A stretch of 64,000 nucleotides of DNA from Kumtagia yinganensis (lineage in GTDB: Bacteria > Pseudomonadota > Alphaproteobacteria > Rhizobiales > Rhizobiaceae): contig NZ_JBEBMH010000007.1 in the NCBI RefSeq assembly GCF_040081985.1, positions 62,001-126,000 on the forward strand, written 5' to 3'. The position numbers were made by a program, and so were the translations under genes. The notes beneath the pieces are model-generated. The model worked only from the letters and a program-made list of their open reading frames with translations. It was not told where the DNA came from and searched no databases. This document shows positions 34,828-44,264 of the stretch, in pieces (the stretch's first letter is position 1; each line of letters begins with the position of its first letter).

Positions 34828-35430
34828 ATGCGGAATCGTTTTGCTTTCCTGACGGCATTGGCGCTTTTCGGCGCCGCTCCCGCATTCGCCGCCGGTGCCG
34901 CTTCTCCGCCTCCGACCGAAAAACCCGAAGCCACCGCCCCTAAGACCAAGGCCGAGCGGCTCGATGAACTGTTCGCCAATCTCAAGCGTGAGCGCAACGA
35001 GAAGGCGGCCGAGCGCATCGCCTCGCGCATCTGGGAAGAGTGGAACCGCTCCGACAGCGCCATCGTCGACCTGATGATGCAGTGGTCGCAGCAGGCGGTC
35101 GAAAAGAAAAAATTCGACGTCGCGCTGGATTTCCTCGATCAGGTCGTCACTCTGTCCCCGGATTATGCGGAAGGTTGGAACCGCAGGGCGACCGTGCATT
35201 TCATGATGCACAATTATGCGAAGTCGATGGCCGACATCGAGCGCACGCTGGAGCTCGAGCCGCGACATTTCGGGGCGCTCTCCGGCCTCGCCCAGATCAT
35301 GAAGGAAACAGATCGCAAGGAATTGGCGCTCGACGCCTACCAGCGGGTGCTGGTCATCTATCCGATGATGCGAAACGCCCAGAACGAGGTCGCCACACTG
35401 TCCGAGGAGCTGACCGGCGAAGGCATCTGA
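34828..35430 (+). CDS. Exported TPR protein
   Basis: 200 residues with a signal peptide (FAFLTALALFGAAPAFA, residues 5-21), then helices forming three or four TPR units (AVEKKKFDVALDFLDQVVTL, AEGWNRRATVHFMMHNYAKS, ADIERTLELEPRHFGALSG, LALDAYQRVLVIYP). Probably periplasmic scaffold. There is no catalytic motif. The specific partner is unknown. Confidence 0.75.
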   Translation: MRNRFAFLTALALFGAAPAFAAGAASPPPTEKPEATAPKTKAERLDELFANLKRERNEKAAERIASRIWEEWNRSDSAIVDLMMQWSQQAVEKKKFDVALDFLDQVVTLSPDYAEGWNRRATVHFMMHNYAKSMADIERTLELEPRHFGALSGLAQIMKETDRKELALDAYQRVLVIYPMMRNAQNEVATLSEELTGEGI

Positions 35431-35482
35431 TCCGCGTCCGATGCCGCGCGTATAAAACGATCATCCCCGCCGGCAGCCCGTC

Positions 35483-36547
35483 TTGAATCTCCTTACAGCC
35501 GCAGTCGCTTTCGTACTTGCCCTCGTCCTCGTGCTGATCGGGGTGACGCGCATCGGCGTGTGGCTGATCGACCGCCGCAACCCGCCCGTCGGTCAGTTCG
35601 TCGAGATCGACGGAGCTGATATCCACTACGTGCACGTGCCGGCGCCAGCTGGTGCGGATTTACCGCCGCTGGTGTTCATCCACGGCGCCAGCGCCAATCT
35701 CAACGACCAGATGGTGCCGTTGCGGCCCCTGCTGGAAGGTCGCGCCGAGATGCTGTTCTTCGACCGTCCCGGACATGGTTGGTCGGAGCGCGGCAGCGGC
35801 AACGAGACGCCGGAAGGTCAGGCGAGGACGCTGGCGGCACTTCTGGACAAGCTCGGCATTGCGAGGGCGATCGTCGTCGGCCATTCCTTCGGCGGCGCGG
35901 TGACGGCGGCTTTCGTGCTTGAATATCCCGACAGGGTGGCCGGCTTGGTCTTCGTGTCGGCAGCGACCCATCCGTGGCCGGGCGGCGGCACTTCCTGGTA
36001 TTACGAACTGGCCCCCGTGCCGGTGATCGGCAGGTTGTTTTCCGAAACGCTCGCCTATCCGGCAGGCATGCTGCGCATGGCCGCCGCGACGGACTGTGTG
36101 TTCGCGCCCAACCCTACGCCCGAAAACTATCTGGCCCGTGCCTCGATAGAGCTGGTGCTGCGTCCGGCAACGTTCCGCGCCAACGCCATCGACGTCCGGG
36201 GCCTCTATGCCTTCGCGCTGGCCAACGCGCAGCGCTACCCCAACATTTCGGCGCCGACGGTCGTGATCTCCGGCGACCGCGACACGGTGGTCTACGAGGA
36301 ACTCCATTCACTCGGCCTGGCGCGCGACATTGTCGGCGCGAAACTCGTCTGGGTGAAGAACCTCGGCCACAAGCCGGACTGGATCACGCCGGAACTGATC
36401 GTGGCAGCGGTAGAAAAGCTTGCCGGCAAGCCGGTCGATCTCGATGGAATGGCGAGGGCTGCCGAAGCCCGGATCGCCGGCGACCGGCAGGGCGAAGGCG
36501 TCTGCGTGGATGAGAAGCCGGCCGGCGCCGAACTCGCGCCGCAGTAG
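35483..36547 (+). CDS. Membrane-anchored alpha/beta hydrolase
   Basis: 354 residues. An N-terminal helix (LTAAVAFVLALVLVLIGVTRI) is followed by an alpha/beta hydrolase with PPLVFIHGASANLND (oxyanion region), the nucleophile elbow VVGHSFGGAV, the Asp in VISGDRDTVV and the His in LGHKPDWI. It begins at a TTG (35483) with a weak ribosome binding site, so the start could be further in. Substrate unknown. Confidence 0.8.
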   Translation: MNLLTAAVAFVLALVLVLIGVTRIGVWLIDRRNPPVGQFVEIDGADIHYVHVPAPAGADLPPLVFIHGASANLNDQMVPLRPLLEGRAEMLFFDRPGHGWSERGSGNETPEGQARTLAALLDKLGIARAIVVGHSFGGAVTAAFVLEYPDRVAGLVFVSAATHPWPGGGTSWYYELAPVPVIGRLFSETLAYPAGMLRMAAATDCVFAPNPTPENYLARASIELVLRPATFRANAIDVRGLYAFALANAQRYPNISAPTVVISGDRDTVVYEELHSLGLARDIVGAKLVWVKNLGHKPDWITPELIVAAVEKLAGKPVDLDGMARAAEARIAGDRQGEGVCVDEKPAGAELAPQ

Positions 36548-36624
36548 TATCGTCCCGCGTTCTGCCTGTCTATCTATCGGGTTGCGCTGGTTGGACGGGA
36601 GAGACCGGCCGGCTCTCGAAGCAC

Positions 36625-38055
36625 TCAGGCGCGCTTGTCGGCCTCGATATAGGCGATGCGGAGCATGTTGGTGGAGCCGGGGGTGCGCAAGGGCACGCCG
36701 GCGGTGATGATGACCCGGTCGCCCTGCTTGCCGAATTCCTCCACCCTGGCAATCCGGCAGGCGCGCTCCACCATGTCGTCGAGATCGGCGGCGTCGGGCG
36801 TTACCACGCAATGCGTGCCCCACAGCAGCGATAGCCGGCGCGCCGTCGCCACGACCGGCGAAAGCGCGATGATTGGCACACGCGGCCTCTCGCGGGCGGC
36901 GCGCAGGCCGGTGGTGCCGGAGGCCGTATAAGTGACGATGGCCGAAAGGTTCAGCGTTTCGGCAATCTGCCGCGCCGCCAGCGACACGGCGTCCGCGCCC
37001 GTGGCTTCGGGCTCGGAGCGCTGGGCGTTGATGATGCCGGGATAGAACGGATCCTGCTCGACCTGCTCCGCGATGCGGTTCATCATCGCCACCGCTTCGA
37101 CCGGATAGGCGCCGGCAGCGGATTCGGCTGACAGCATGATGGCGTCTGCGCCTTCGAAAACCGCAATCGAGACGTCCGATACTTCCGCGCGGGTCGGCAC
37201 GGGCGCCGTGATCATCGATTCCAGCATCTGCGTGGCGACGACCACCGGCTTGCCGGCACGCCGCGCGGCGCGCGTGATCTGCTTCTGGATGCCGGGCACG
37301 GCCTCCAGCGGCATTTCGACGCCGAGGTCGCCACGCGCCACCATGATCGCGTCCGAAAGCTCGATGATCTCGGGCAGCCGGGCAACCGCCTGCGGCTTCT
37401 CGATCTTCGACATCAGCAGGGCGCGGCCGCGGGCGATCTTGCGCGCCTCGGCCAGATCGTCCGGGCGCTGGACGAAGGACAGCGCGATCCAGTCGACGCC
37501 GGTGGCCAGCACTGCGTCCAAATCGGCGCGGTCCTTCTCGGTCAGCGCACCGACCGGAAGCTCGGTGTCGGGAAGGCTCACGCCCTTCTTGTCGGAAATC
37601 TTGTCGCCGGCGACGACGATCGTCTCGATCGAATTGCCGTCGCAGCGGACCGCCCTGAGTTCCAGCTTTCCATCGTCGATCAGCAACCGGTGGCCCGGCT
37701 GGACCGAGCGCAGAATCTCCGGGTGCGGCAAATGCACGCGATCGGCATTGCCGGGCGCCAGATCGTTGTCCAGCGTGAAGGTCTGGCCGAGCTTGAGCGC
37801 AACCTTGCCGTCCGCGAATTTGCCGACGCGCAGCTTTGGTCCCTGCAGATCGGCCAGAATGCCGATCGGCCTGCCAATCGCCTCCTCGACCGACCGGATA
37901 CGCTCGACCAGCGTGCGCATCTGCGCATGGTCGGTATGGCTCATATTGATGCGGAAGACGTCGGCGCCGGCCTCGAACAGCTTGCGGATCATCTCCGCCG
38001 ACGAGGAGGCCGGCCCGATGGTGGCGAGGATCTTGACCTTGCGGCTGCGTCTCAT
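36625..38055 (-). CDS. pyk: Pyruvate kinase
   Basis: Final glycolytic step, PEP plus ADP to pyruvate plus ATP. 476 residues. It has KVKILATIGPASSSAEMIRKL, the substrate region FRINMSHTDHAQ, LLMSKIEKPQAV with the catalytic Lys, VARGDLGVEMPLE and the signature VVVATQMLESMI. It starts at the ATG at 38053-38055, which overlaps the stop of the DUF1036 gene (ATGA), an arrangement common in Rhizobiales. Confidence 0.97.
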   Translation of the reverse strand: MRRSRKVKILATIGPASSSAEMIRKLFEAGADVFRINMSHTDHAQMRTLVERIRSVEEAIGRPIGILADLQGPKLRVGKFADGKVALKLGQTFTLDNDLAPGNADRVHLPHPEILRSVQPGHRLLIDDGKLELRAVRCDGNSIETIVVAGDKISDKKGVSLPDTELPVGALTEKDRADLDAVLATGVDWIALSFVQRPDDLAEARKIARGRALLMSKIEKPQAVARLPEIIELSDAIMVARGDLGVEMPLEAVPGIQKQITRAARRAGKPVVVATQMLESMITAPVPTRAEVSDVSIAVFEGADAIMLSAESAAGAYPVEAVAMMNRIAEQVEQDPFYPGIINAQRSEPEATGADAVSLAARQIAETLNLSAIVTYTASGTTGLRAARERPRVPIIALSPVVATARRLSLLWGTHCVVTPDAADLDDMVERACRIARVEEFGKQGDRVIITAGVPLRTPGSTNMLRIAYIEADKRA

Positions 38056-38531
38056 GGTGTAGGCGTCCCCGTCGCGGCGGCATCTCCGCCGGTCGCGGGC
38101 TGGTCGATGAGCTGGACCATCCAGCTTGCCTGTTCGCCCGTGTCGTATTCCTGGAAGCCGGCGCGCTGGAAACCTCTGGCCACGCAGTCGGTCACGCCGG
38201 CGATCTTGAATTCCTTTTCCGCCACGCACATGGTGATCGGACCGTCCCAGCGGCCGCCGCGCTCGGCATCCTCGGCGTAGAGGTAGTAGAAGCGTGACGC
38301 CAGCGGCCCCTCGATCAGCGTCTTGCAACTCGAACCCTCGACATGCCACCAACCCTCGGTGACCCAGCCGGCCTTGGCGCGGTAGCCTATGCCGACGCCG
38401 ACGAGGTTCTGGGTGGCGTTGCAGACCCGGAAATCGGCGCGCGCCTCGGTGGCGCCGAAGGCAAGGAGCGCCGTGAAGGCCGCCGCAACCGCGACGGCGC
38501 AACGGCTGCGCTGGCCGGCGGCAAGGACCAT
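38052..38531 (-). CDS. DUF1036 family exported protein
   Basis: 159 residues: a signal peptide (CAVAVAAAFTALLAFGATEA) followed by the DUF1036 domain (DFRVCNATQNLVGVGIGYRA, GWVTEGWWHVEGSSCKTL, RFYYLYAEDAERGGRW). The ATG at 38529-38531 follows AGAGG by 7 bases. The C-terminal tail is Ala/Thr/Pro-rich. Translational coupling with pyk is seen from the ATGA overlap. The role is not known. Confidence 0.85.
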   Translation of the reverse strand: MVLAAGQRSRCAVAVAAAFTALLAFGATEARADFRVCNATQNLVGVGIGYRAKAGWVTEGWWHVEGSSCKTLIEGPLASRFYYLYAEDAERGGRWDGPITMCVAEKEFKIAGVTDCVARGFQRAGFQEYDTGEQASWMVQLIDQPATGGDAAATGTPTP

Positions 38532-38761
38532 TTCCAAACCTCTCGAAGCTGACGAAATCATTCCCGGGCACCCCTTTTCGGAAAACTGCGCGCACATGTC
38601 AACGCGCGCGGCCCGTCGATCCAATCGATTTAAGTCGCGGCGCGTCAATTCGTGATTCCCGCTTCCGACTTCCGCCCCAAGATTGGCGAAACAACGGCAT
38701 TGCGCAGTCCTTCGCTTCGTGGAAAGACCCGTCGTCCGCAGAATGCAACGACCCATATGGA

Positions 38762-39565
38762 ATGTTCATGACACGCTCGGCACTTTTCGCCCCTGTCGTA
38801 ATGATCGAGGGCGATCGGCGCCGCGGCATCCTACTGGTCGCCGACCATGCGCGCCGCGACCTGCCTGACGAATATGGCGACCTCGGTCTGCCACGAACCG
38901 AGTTCGACCGCCACATCGCTTACGACATCGGCGTCGAACAGGTGATCCGGGGGCTTGCCGCTCGCCTCGGCGTGCCGGCGGTGTTCGCCGGTTTCTCGCG
39001 GCTGCTGATCGACCCGAACCGGGGCGAGGATGACCCGACGCTGATCCGCCAGCTCTATGACGGCACGATCGTCCCCGCGAACTATCCGATGGCGGATGCG
39101 GAGCGCGAGCGGCGTCTGGACATGTTCTACCGTCCCTACCATGACGCCGTGTGGGCGATGATCGCCTCGGTGGCGCGGGAAAGCGGCGCGCCGCCGCTGA
39201 TCTTCTCGATCCATTCCTTCACGCCGGTCATGCAGGGCCGGGCGCGTCCGTGGCATGCCGGGGTGTTGTGGGACCTTGACGACCGCGTCGCCAAGCCGCT
39301 GATCGAGATGCTCGCCGCCGACCCGCTGCTGACGATCGGCGACAACGAACCCTATGACGGGGCGCTGAAGGGCGACACCATGTACAAGCACGCCATCGTC
39401 AACGGTTTTGCCCATGCGCTGCTGGAGATCCGGCAGGATCTGATCGCGGATGCGGCGGGTGCGGACGCCTGGGCCGAGCGGCTGGCGCCGATCGTTGACG
39501 CTATCAACCGGCGATCCGATATACATGTTGTGAAGCAGTACGGGTCGCGCACGGGGCCACTCTAG
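38762..39565 (+). CDS. N-formylglutamate amidohydrolase family protein
   Basis: 267 residues of the HutG/FGase family (PF05013), zinc-dependent: LLVADHARRDLPDEYGDLGL supplies the first His, then DPNRGEDDPTL, FSIHSFTPVMQGRARPW and NEPYDG. HutG-type enzymes release formate from N-formylglutamate in histidine breakdown, but this copy has no hut genes around it. Starts at ATG 38762 or 38768 are both possible. Confidence 0.87.
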   Translation: MFMTRSALFAPVVMIEGDRRRGILLVADHARRDLPDEYGDLGLPRTEFDRHIAYDIGVEQVIRGLAARLGVPAVFAGFSRLLIDPNRGEDDPTLIRQLYDGTIVPANYPMADAERERRLDMFYRPYHDAVWAMIASVARESGAPPLIFSIHSFTPVMQGRARPWHAGVLWDLDDRVAKPLIEMLAADPLLTIGDNEPYDGALKGDTMYKHAIVNGFAHALLEIRQDLIADAAGADAWAERLAPIVDAINRRSDIHVVKQYGSRTGPL

Positions 39566-39630
39566 GGACCGAGATGTCTGCCGGATGGCAGGCTGCGATG
39601 CGACTGCAAATGCGACTGGTGGAGGCCGAC

Positions 39631-39939
39631 ATGTCCGAACTGAGCGACGACCAGAAGCGCGATTTCGAAGCGGCGGCTTTCCGCCGCCTGGTCGCGCACC
39701 TTCGCGAACGCGGCGACGTGCAGAACATCGACCTGATGAACCTTGCCGGCTTCTGCCGCAATTGCCTGTCGAACTGGTATCGCGAGGCGGCTGAGGCGTC
39801 GGGCACGGAATTGTCCAAGGAAGCGTCGCGCGAAATCGTCTACGGCATGCCTTACGCCGAGTGGCAGGCGCGCCACCAGACCGAGGCGTCGGACGACAAG
39901 AAGGCTGCCTTCGAGAAGAACCGCCCGAAGGACCATTGA
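39631..39939 (+). CDS. DUF1244 family protein
   Basis: 102 residues: AAAFRRLVAHLRERGDVQNI, DLMNLAGFCRNCLSNWYREA and YGMPYAEWQA match the conserved DUF1244 core with two Cys. Start from GGAGG five bases before ATG 39631, rather than the upstream in-frame starts. Soluble, function unknown. Confidence 0.9.
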   Translation: MSELSDDQKRDFEAAAFRRLVAHLRERGDVQNIDLMNLAGFCRNCLSNWYREAAEASGTELSKEASREIVYGMPYAEWQARHQTEASDDKKAAFEKNRPKDH

Positions 39940-40141
39940 CCGGTAGCCCTTTTCCCAAGTTTCCGGATCGCCGTCCTTTCGCCGGACAAGGCGTCAGCCG
40001 TCCGCTTGTCCGCTCAGGCATCGCATTCCCATGCGGCAGACCACGCGGGCCTTGACCCTCCAGCCGGGTTCGGGCATCGAACCGCGTCCTTGCCGCGCTT
40101 CCGAGTCGCGGCCCAGAAAAACCGCCGTTCCGGAGACAGAC

Positions 40142-40402
40142 ATGGCCGAAGACATCACCGAAACCAGCCAGACCGTCGCGGCAGGCCAGCTCAAGGCTTT
40201 CATCGAGCGCATCGAGCGGCTGGAAGAGGAAAAGCAGACCATCGCCGACGACATCAAGGACGTTTACGCCGAGATGAAGGGCACTGGTTTCGACACCAAG
40301 GCGGTGCGCACCATCATCCGCCTGCGCAAGAAGGACGCCAACGAGCGCCAGGAAGAGGAAGCGATCCTCGACCTCTACATGGCCGCGCTCGGTATGGCTT
40401 GA
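40142..40402 (+). CDS. DUF2312 (GapR-like) protein
   Basis: 86 residues: AAGQLKAFIERIERLEEEKQ, IADDIKDVYAEMKGTGFDTK and RTIIRLRKKDANERQEEEA. This is the GapR family, a small basic helical protein that in Caulobacter binds overtwisted, AT-rich DNA and helps chromosome replication. The start has GGAGA upstream. Confidence 0.92.
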   Translation: MAEDITETSQTVAAGQLKAFIERIERLEEEKQTIADDIKDVYAEMKGTGFDTKAVRTIIRLRKKDANERQEEEAILDLYMAALGMA

Positions 40403-40494
40403 GTTTCCGGCGGCCAACCGTTTTTTGCCGCCAGGGCAGTCAAAGCAATTGCGATCACGCGGACGCCGGGGCGAACCGGCGCCCGAAGACCTTA

Positions 40495-41505
40495 TCAGGC
40501 GACGTCCAGCACGATCTTGCCGATATGCTCGCCCTCTTCCATCCGCTCATGGGCGCGCCAGGCTTCCTTGAACGGGAAGATCATGTCCATGACCGGCGCG
40601 ACGCGCCGCGCGGCCAGCAGCGGCCAGACCTGAGCCTCCAGGGCCGCTGCCACCGCGCCCTTGAATTCGGTGGTCCGCGGCCTGAGCGTCGAGCCGGTGT
40701 GCACCAGTCGCTTGACCATGATCTTCGACACGTCGGCGCTCGCCGTCGCCCCCATCTGCGTAGCAATCTGCACGATGCGGCCCTCGACCGCCGCGGCGGA
40801 ATAGTTGCGGTCGACATAGTTGCCGCCGACCATGTCGAGGATGACGTTGGCGCCCTTGCCCGATGTGAAGTCCTTCACCGCGGCGACGAAATCCTCGTGC
40901 TTGTAGTCGATAGCGAGATCGGCGCCGAGCTTGCGGCAGGCCTCGCATTTCTCCGCCGACCCGGCGGTGGCGATCACGGTCGCGCCAAACGCCTTTGCCA
41001 ACTGGATAGCGGTCGTGCCGATGCCCGAACTGCCGCCATGGACGAGGAACGTCTCGCCGGCTTTCAGGCCGCCGCGCTCGAACACATTATGCCAGACGGT
41101 GAAGAAGGTTTCCGGCAGGGCGGCAGCCTCGGTCATGGTAAAGCCCGCCGGCACCGGCAAGGCGTTGGTCTCGTGGACCTTGCAGAATTCCGCATAGCCG
41201 CCGCCCGGCGTCAGAGCGCAGACGGCGTCGCCGACCCGCCAGCGCTTCACACCCGGGCCGACGGCAGCGACCGTGCCGGCCACTTCCAAGCCCGGCAGGT
41301 CCGAGGCGCCGGGCGGCGGCGGATAGGCGCCCTTGCGCTGAAGAACGTCAGGCCGGTTGACGCCGGCGGCGCTGACGCGGATCAGAATCTCCCGCTCCTC
41401 GGGTTCGGGAACGGCGCGTTTTTCGGCCTTGAGCACCAGCGGACCCCCGGGCTGCGAGATCGCCACCGCCGTCATCCGCGCCGGAATATTGGTATCGTTC
41501 GCCAT
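40495..41505 (-). CDS. NAD(P)H-quinone oxidoreductase (PIG3 type)
   Basis: 336 residues of the zinc-independent MDR family. It has VNRPDVLQRKGAYPPPPGAS, a Rossmann domain with FLVHGGSSGIGTTAIQLAKA, and ILDMVGGNYVDRN. It lacks the zinc-binding Cys set of alcohol dehydrogenases. Human PIG3 and bacterial relatives reduce quinones using NADPH. The start has GGAGC upstream. Confidence 0.92.
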   Translation of the reverse strand: MANDTNIPARMTAVAISQPGGPLVLKAEKRAVPEPEEREILIRVSAAGVNRPDVLQRKGAYPPPPGASDLPGLEVAGTVAAVGPGVKRWRVGDAVCALTPGGGYAEFCKVHETNALPVPAGFTMTEAAALPETFFTVWHNVFERGGLKAGETFLVHGGSSGIGTTAIQLAKAFGATVIATAGSAEKCEACRKLGADLAIDYKHEDFVAAVKDFTSGKGANVILDMVGGNYVDRNYSAAAVEGRIVQIATQMGATASADVSKIMVKRLVHTGSTLRPRTTEFKGAVAAALEAQVWPLLAARRVAPVMDMIFPFKEAWRAHERMEEGEHIGKIVLDVA

Positions 41506-41596
41506 GATTCGCTCCGATCGGTCCCCCCGCCGCGATTGCCTATTGGGACAGCTCTTATGTAGGGTGTCGGCCGATCTGGCAAACCGGAGGTCGACG

Positions 41597-41788
41597 ATGG
41601 CCATATTCGACGACGAACCACGCAAGCCGGCAAGTGCCCATGTGGTCGGCCAGGACATTTCCCTGATGTCCGTCGATGAACTGTCCGAACGCATAGCCAA
41701 GCTCAAGGCCGAGATCGAACGGCTGGAGGAAGAACGCGCCAGACGCGGTGCGACGAAATCGGCGGCCGAGGCGCTTTTCCGGCGGTAG
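41597..41788 (+). CDS. DUF1192 family small protein
   Basis: 63 residues: MAIFDDEPRKPASAHVVGQD, LMSVDELSERIAKLKAEI and LEEERARRGATKSAAEALF. A helical protein typical of alphaproteobacteria. The ribosome binding site is CCGGAGG. It lies divergent from the quinone oxidoreductase. Function unknown. Confidence 0.92.
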   Translation: MAIFDDEPRKPASAHVVGQDISLMSVDELSERIAKLKAEIERLEEERARRGATKSAAEALFRR

Positions 41789-41874
41789 AACTGGCATCAT
41801 GTCGTTTCCCGGCCTCCATAACGCCTAAGTTGGTCTATCCTGCAATCACCGTTTCCGCAGTCGATCCGGATTGA

Positions 41875-43125
41875 ATGATGTTCGCGACCTACCGGCCGAT
41901 CTTGTCCCTGTTGCGCGGAACCGCCTTCCTCCTGGCGGCATCGGGCTTGCATGGTCTGCTGTTGCCCTTGCGCGGCCAGGAGGAAGGATTCTCGACGACC
42001 GTGCTCGGCCTGCTCGGCACGGCCTGGGCAGGCGGCTTTGTCGGCGGTTGTTTTCTGGCGCCCCGTCTGGTGCGCCGCGCCGGGCATGTTCGCGCTTTTG
42101 GTGCGTTTGCCGCGTCCGGCGCCATCATAGCGCTGCTCACCGGGCTGATGATCCATCCCGTCGCCTGGATCATCCTGCGCGCCGCCACGGGCTTCACCAT
42201 GGCCGGCGCCTTCATGGTGATCGAAAGCTGGCTGAACGAGAAGGCGACCAACGAGAATCGCGGCACCGTCTTCGGCCTCTACATGATGGTCACCTACGCC
42301 TCGATCATGGCGGGCCAGATGATCGTCGCTGCCGGCGACGTGCATACCGATTCGCTGTTCATGGTGGCCGGCATCTTCTTCTGCCTGGCGTTGCTGCCGA
42401 CCGCCATGTCGACGGCGGCGACGCCGAAGCCTCTGCAGGACGTGGCGCTCGACGTGAGGGGCCTCTACGCCAATTCGCCGGTCGCTTTTTTCGGTTGCCT
42501 GCTGGTCGGCGTCGCCAACGGTGCCTGGGGCACGCTGGGGGCGGTATACGGCGCGCGCATCGGCATCACCACAGCGGAGATTGCGCTGATGATGAGCCTC
42601 GTTGTCGTGGCGGGCGCCGCCATGCAGCTGCCGGTCGGCCGCGTCTCCGACCGCACCGACCGGCGCTATGTGCTTGCCGCCGCCTCGCTGGGCGCGGCGC
42701 TGTTCGGCCTGCTGGTGTTTTTCGTTACGCCACGTTCCGGCGTAACGGTCATCGTGATGACCGCCTGTTACGGCGCGCTCGCCTACACGCTTTATTCGCT
42801 GGCGGTGGCGCATGCCAATGACCATGCGAGCCCGGAAGACTTCGTGAAAGTTTCCGGCGGCCTGCTGCTGCTCTACGGTTTTGGTACGATGATCGGCCCG
42901 CTGCTGGGCTCGCTGCTGATGAGCTGGATGCGTCCGGAGAGCCTGTTCCTTGCCACTGCCCTGGCCCACATCGCGCTTGCGGCCTACACGCTGCTGCGAA
43001 TCTCGAAACGCGCGCCGGTGCCCGTCGATGCTCGCGAGGCATTCAAGACCATGCCCTCCGAGCGTGGCGCGACGCCAGAAGCGGCGCGGCTCGATCCGCG
43101 AATCAAACCCGAACAAGACGGTTGA
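41875..43125 (+). CDS. MFS transporter, YcaD-like
   Basis: 416 residues with 12 predicted helices and MFS motifs: APRLVRRAGHVRAFG, RAATGFTMAGAFMVIESWLN and PVGRVSDRTDRRYV. It is likely a secondary carrier; the substrate cannot be told. Either of two consecutive ATGs (41875, 41878) may start it. The gene for an ArsR-type regulator follows 31 bases downstream. Confidence 0.88.
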   Translation: MMFATYRPILSLLRGTAFLLAASGLHGLLLPLRGQEEGFSTTVLGLLGTAWAGGFVGGCFLAPRLVRRAGHVRAFGAFAASGAIIALLTGLMIHPVAWIILRAATGFTMAGAFMVIESWLNEKATNENRGTVFGLYMMVTYASIMAGQMIVAAGDVHTDSLFMVAGIFFCLALLPTAMSTAATPKPLQDVALDVRGLYANSPVAFFGCLLVGVANGAWGTLGAVYGARIGITTAEIALMMSLVVVAGAAMQLPVGRVSDRTDRRYVLAAASLGAALFGLLVFFVTPRSGVTVIVMTACYGALAYTLYSLAVAHANDHASPEDFVKVSGGLLLLYGFGTMIGPLLGSLLMSWMRPESLFLATALAHIALAAYTLLRISKRAPVPVDAREAFKTMPSERGATPEAARLDPRIKPEQDG

Positions 43126-43156
43126 GATTCTTCGGCATTTGCCGCACCATCCGGTC

Positions 43157-43417
43157 ATGCTCACTGACGCGTTCGCGGCAATTGCAGACCCTCACCGGCG
43201 GCACCTGCTGGAAGAGCTCCGGCGCGGGCCGAAAACGGTGGGCGAACTGGCCTCCGGCCTGCCGGTGTCGAGGCCCGCGGTGTCGCAGCATCTCAAGGTC
43301 CTGCTGGATGCGGGGCTGGTCAGCGCCAAGGCCGAGGGGACGCGGCGCGTCTATGCCGTCAGCGAAAACGGTTTTCTCAAGCTGAACATCTGGCTGGATC
43401 AGTTCTGGACGGCATAG
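43157..43417 (+). CDS. ArsR-family transcription regulator
   Basis: 86 residues of winged helix: AIADPHRRHLLEELRRGPKT, VGELASGLPVSRPAVSQHLK, VLLDAGLVSAKAEGTRRVY. It has no cysteines for metal sensing, so it belongs to the metal-independent group (like those in SdpR or PadR-neighbour systems). It may regulate the MFS gene just upstream. Confidence 0.85.
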   Translation: MLTDAFAAIADPHRRHLLEELRRGPKTVGELASGLPVSRPAVSQHLKVLLDAGLVSAKAEGTRRVYAVSENGFLKLNIWLDQFWTA

Positions 43418-43578
43418 CCCCGGACGGAAATCGAGCGCCAGCCCAGATCACCCCGTAGGTCCCGGATTACAAGAATACGACCGACATCGCCCACCTCGCG
43501 GGCGAAGTTCGATTATACAGCCTTTGCCCGGCGGCGTACGCCGCCGGTTCTTCAAACAGGATTGGAATTTCGTGGCGG

Positions 43579-43752
43579 TCAGTGCGTGGTGTGTCGCAAC
43601 TTCTCCATCTCGTCCTTGATTGCCAACTTGCGTCTCTTGAGCATCACGATTTCGAGATCGTCCACCGAGGGGTGGGTCATCGCCTCATCGATCTGGCGTT
43701 CGATGTCGCCGTGCTTGCGCTGAAGTTCGTCAAGGTGGTTGGCAAGAGCCAT
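43579..43752 (-). CDS. DUF465 protein (YdcH-like)
   Basis: 57 residues with a single helix-turn-helix hairpin: ANHLDELQRKHGDIERQIDE, VDDLEIVMLKRRKLAIKDEM. The start at 43752 has GGAG 8 bases upstream; an ATG six codons earlier is possible. It shares KLAIKD with the divergent gene at 43987. Function unknown. Confidence 0.88.
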   Translation of the reverse strand: MALANHLDELQRKHGDIERQIDEAMTHPSVDDLEIVMLKRRKLAIKDEMEKLRHTTH

Positions 43753-43986
43753 ACTTGCTTCTCCCTTCATGGTTTCCTCGATCGCACGCCATACCGCGGC
43801 TACCGCCCATGCCGCCGTGTGACGGTACGGTGACACTCTGCCACCAGATTGCGGCAATGTCGAATGCGATGTGGTAGGATTTCCTGGAACAGCAAAATGT
43901 GATAATGGCTTGCCGCCGGGTGGGCTAGCACGCCCGGACCCGCCCTGTTGGCGCCAGCGGCGCCGGTTTTCTGCTGACGGAAAGAA

Positions 43987-44190
43987 ATGTCCGACCAGGA
44001 TCAGACCGAGATTCGCCTTGAGTTCGCAAAGCTCAAGCAGGAACACGCCGATTTCGACGCAGCCATAAACGCCATGATCGCGACCGGCAGCGACCCGCTG
44101 CAAATCCAGCGCATGAAAAAGAAAAAACTGGCGATCAAGGACCGGCTTGTGACGCTGGAAGACCGGATTATCCCCGATATCATTGCGTGA
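43987..44190 (+). CDS. DUF465 protein (second copy)
   Basis: 67 residues: EIRLEFAKLKQEHADFDAAI, LQIQRMKKKKLAIKDRLVTL. Same family as the divergent gene at 43579. Ribosome binding site is GGAAAGAA. Short helical protein of unknown role. Confidence 0.88.
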   Translation: MSDQDQTEIRLEFAKLKQEHADFDAAINAMIATGSDPLQIQRMKKKKLAIKDRLVTLEDRIIPDIIA

Positions 44191-44264
44191 GCGCCCGGCG
44201 TCGCGTGAACTGGTTATCCGCCGGGCGTCGTTCCGGGCAGCCCGGAATTATCGCCGGCTGGCCC

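Noticed and set aside
43528..43547. Perfect 20-bp GC palindrome
   Set aside because: Such runs are expected by chance in GC-rich intergenic DNA. It may end the ArsR transcript, but nothing supports more.
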